Positions 4,461-5,224 of a stretch of DNA of 5,224 nt are shown in pieces. Every line of letters begins with the position of its first letter. Position 1 is the first letter of the stretch. A program made the translations under genes and the position numbers. The notes under the pieces were generated by a model. The model ran no database searches and was not told the origin of the DNA. It was given only the letters and a program-made list of their open reading frames with translations. Source of the stretch: an uncultured Coriobacteriaceae bacterium (GTDB taxonomy: Bacteria > Actinomycetota > Coriobacteriia > Coriobacteriales > Atopobiaceae); assembly GCA_902766805.1 (NCBI GenBank), contig CACXFF010000438.1, positions 1-5,224 of the forward strand, given 5' to 3'.

Positions 4461-5224
4461 GTGAACCTCAAGAACCTCAATGTCAAATACGCGCTCGTCA
4501 ACATCGGCTTCATGCTGATGGTGTCGGGCTCTCTGGGCTTTGCGTACAACTACCTCAGCCAGAGCGGCTTCGATGCGGGCACCATCGGCACGGTCATGTC
4601 CGTCGTGAGTCTGGGCGGCGTCTTCCTCGGGCCGGCGGCGGGCAGTCTGGTGGACCGCTCGGAAAAGATCACCCAGAAGATGTTCATCATTGGCTCCATC
4701 ATGCTGTGCGCGACCCTATGCGCCCTGCTCCTGCTGATCCCCTCGGGATCGTTCCTCATCCTGCCCGTGATCGCCATCGCCTTCATGGCCTCCATGGTGG
4801 GCATGCCGCTGCTCAACGGCATGGCCTTCATCTACGAGAAGGCAGGCGGCGTCATCAACTACGGCCTGTGCCGCGGCATGGGTTCGGCCGCCTACGCGGT
4901 GGGCTCCAACATCGTCGGCCGCCTTTGGGGCATGTTGGGCCGCAACACCTTGCCCATCTGGGTCATCGTCGGCGCAGCGCTCACCATCACGGCGACCATG
5001 CTCATGCCCGACGCGCCCAAAGCCCTGGCTGCCGAAGGCGCGCAGGACGAGGCCGCCCCGCAGGGCGAGCCCCTCACCATGAGGCAGTTCTTCGCCAAGT
5101 ACCGCCAGCTGCTGCTGGTCGTTGCCTCGCTGGTGCTGCTGTACTTCTGCCACAACGTGTTCGGCACCTACCTGGGCGCCGTGCTCGCCGAGTTCGTTCC
5201 GGCCGATCAGGTGGAGGTCGTCAA
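4461..5224 (+). CDS. Major facilitator superfamily transporter, N-terminal part, cut by window edge
   Basis: 254 codons are present before the right edge, about 60% of a 12-helix carrier. Hydrophobic segments are visible at about residues 10-31, 42-62, 74-93, 98-119, 137-156, 165-182 and 213-235. A charged, glutamate/alanine-rich cytoplasmic loop (184-210) separates the two halves. The loop between helices 2 and 3 reads GPAAGSLVDRSEK (57-69), a variant of the MFS GxxxDR motif. The block YGLCRGMGSAAYAVGS (134-149) resembles the Y-G-x-x-R-x-x-G-S motif of the LacY / MFS_1_like (oligosaccharide, nucleoside or phenylpropionate) branch. That hints at a proton-coupled sugar or small-molecule importer, but the substrate cannot be assigned. 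The initiation codon is GTG, and the first residues MNLKNLNVKY precede helix 1 as usual. It is probably transcribed separately from cca. Confidence 0.85.
   Translation, partial: MNLKNLNVKYALVNIGFMLMVSGSLGFAYNYLSQSGFDAGTIGTVMSVVSLGGVFLGPAAGSLVDRSEKITQKMFIIGSIMLCATLCALLLLIPSGSFLILPVIAIAFMASMVGMPLLNGMAFIYEKAGGVINYGLCRGMGSAAYAVGSNIVGRLWGMLGRNTLPIWVIVGAALTITATMLMPDAPKALAAEGAQDEAAPQGEPLTMRQFFAKYRQLLLVVASLVLLYFCHNVFGTYLGAVLAEFVPADQVEVV

Noticed and set aside
4716..5153. Minus-strand open frames antisense to the MFS gene
   Set aside because: The plus-strand frame has regular hydrophobic helices and a transporter motif; the antisense product is H/D/G/Q-rich low-complexity sequence typical of shadows.

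Overview
The window is GC-rich chromosomal DNA from a bacterium. A high-GC Gram-positive of the Coriobacteriia type (Olsenella/Collinsella relatives) fits best. The evidence is base composition, strong GC bias at third codon positions, mostly short leaders with AGGAGG-like ribosome sites, and a free-standing glucose-type IIA next to HPr. No rRNA or taxon marker is present, so the placement is inference (about 50%). No mobile element, CRISPR array, tRNA or rRNA was found, and all five complete or partial genes I can name look like core functions.

Layout. Positions 1-885 (minus strand) hold the N-terminal 295 codons of a YgiQ-family (UPF0313) radical SAM protein, running off the left edge. A 215-bp divergent spacer (886-1100) separates it from crr (1101-1637, plus), encoding PTS enzyme IIA-Glc. 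A 143-nt untranslated stretch and a strong intrinsic terminator (1781-1808) close the crr unit. A new promoter then drives a two-gene unit: an HPr-like phosphocarrier (1882-2154) whose stop abuts the ATG of a YigZ/IMPACT-family protein (2155-2790). After a 141-bp spacer with a conspicuous TATCCG repeat/inverted-repeat cluster comes the CCA-adding tRNA nucleotidyltransferase with an HD domain (2932-4344). A 116-bp spacer with a stem-loop and promoter precedes a major facilitator superfamily transporter (GTG start at 4461) that runs off the right edge.

How the genes relate. IIA-Glc and HPr are two consecutive carriers of the PTS phosphorelay (EI to HPr to IIA to IIB/IIC). Each has its own promoter, and the two promoters share an ACGTCTG element at the same distance from the -10 box, which suggests common control. 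The HPr-like protein keeps the catalytic His15 but has Glu at the position of the regulatory Ser46. YigZ and the CCA enzyme point to a loose translation/tRNA theme; the MFS gene appears to be a separate unit.

The main points for a second look are the Glu46 HPr and its coupling to yigZ, the shared PTS promoter element with a 12-bp direct repeat, the TATCCG cluster in the cca leader, and a probable leaderless ygiQ transcript. I do not see a wholly new multi-gene system here.
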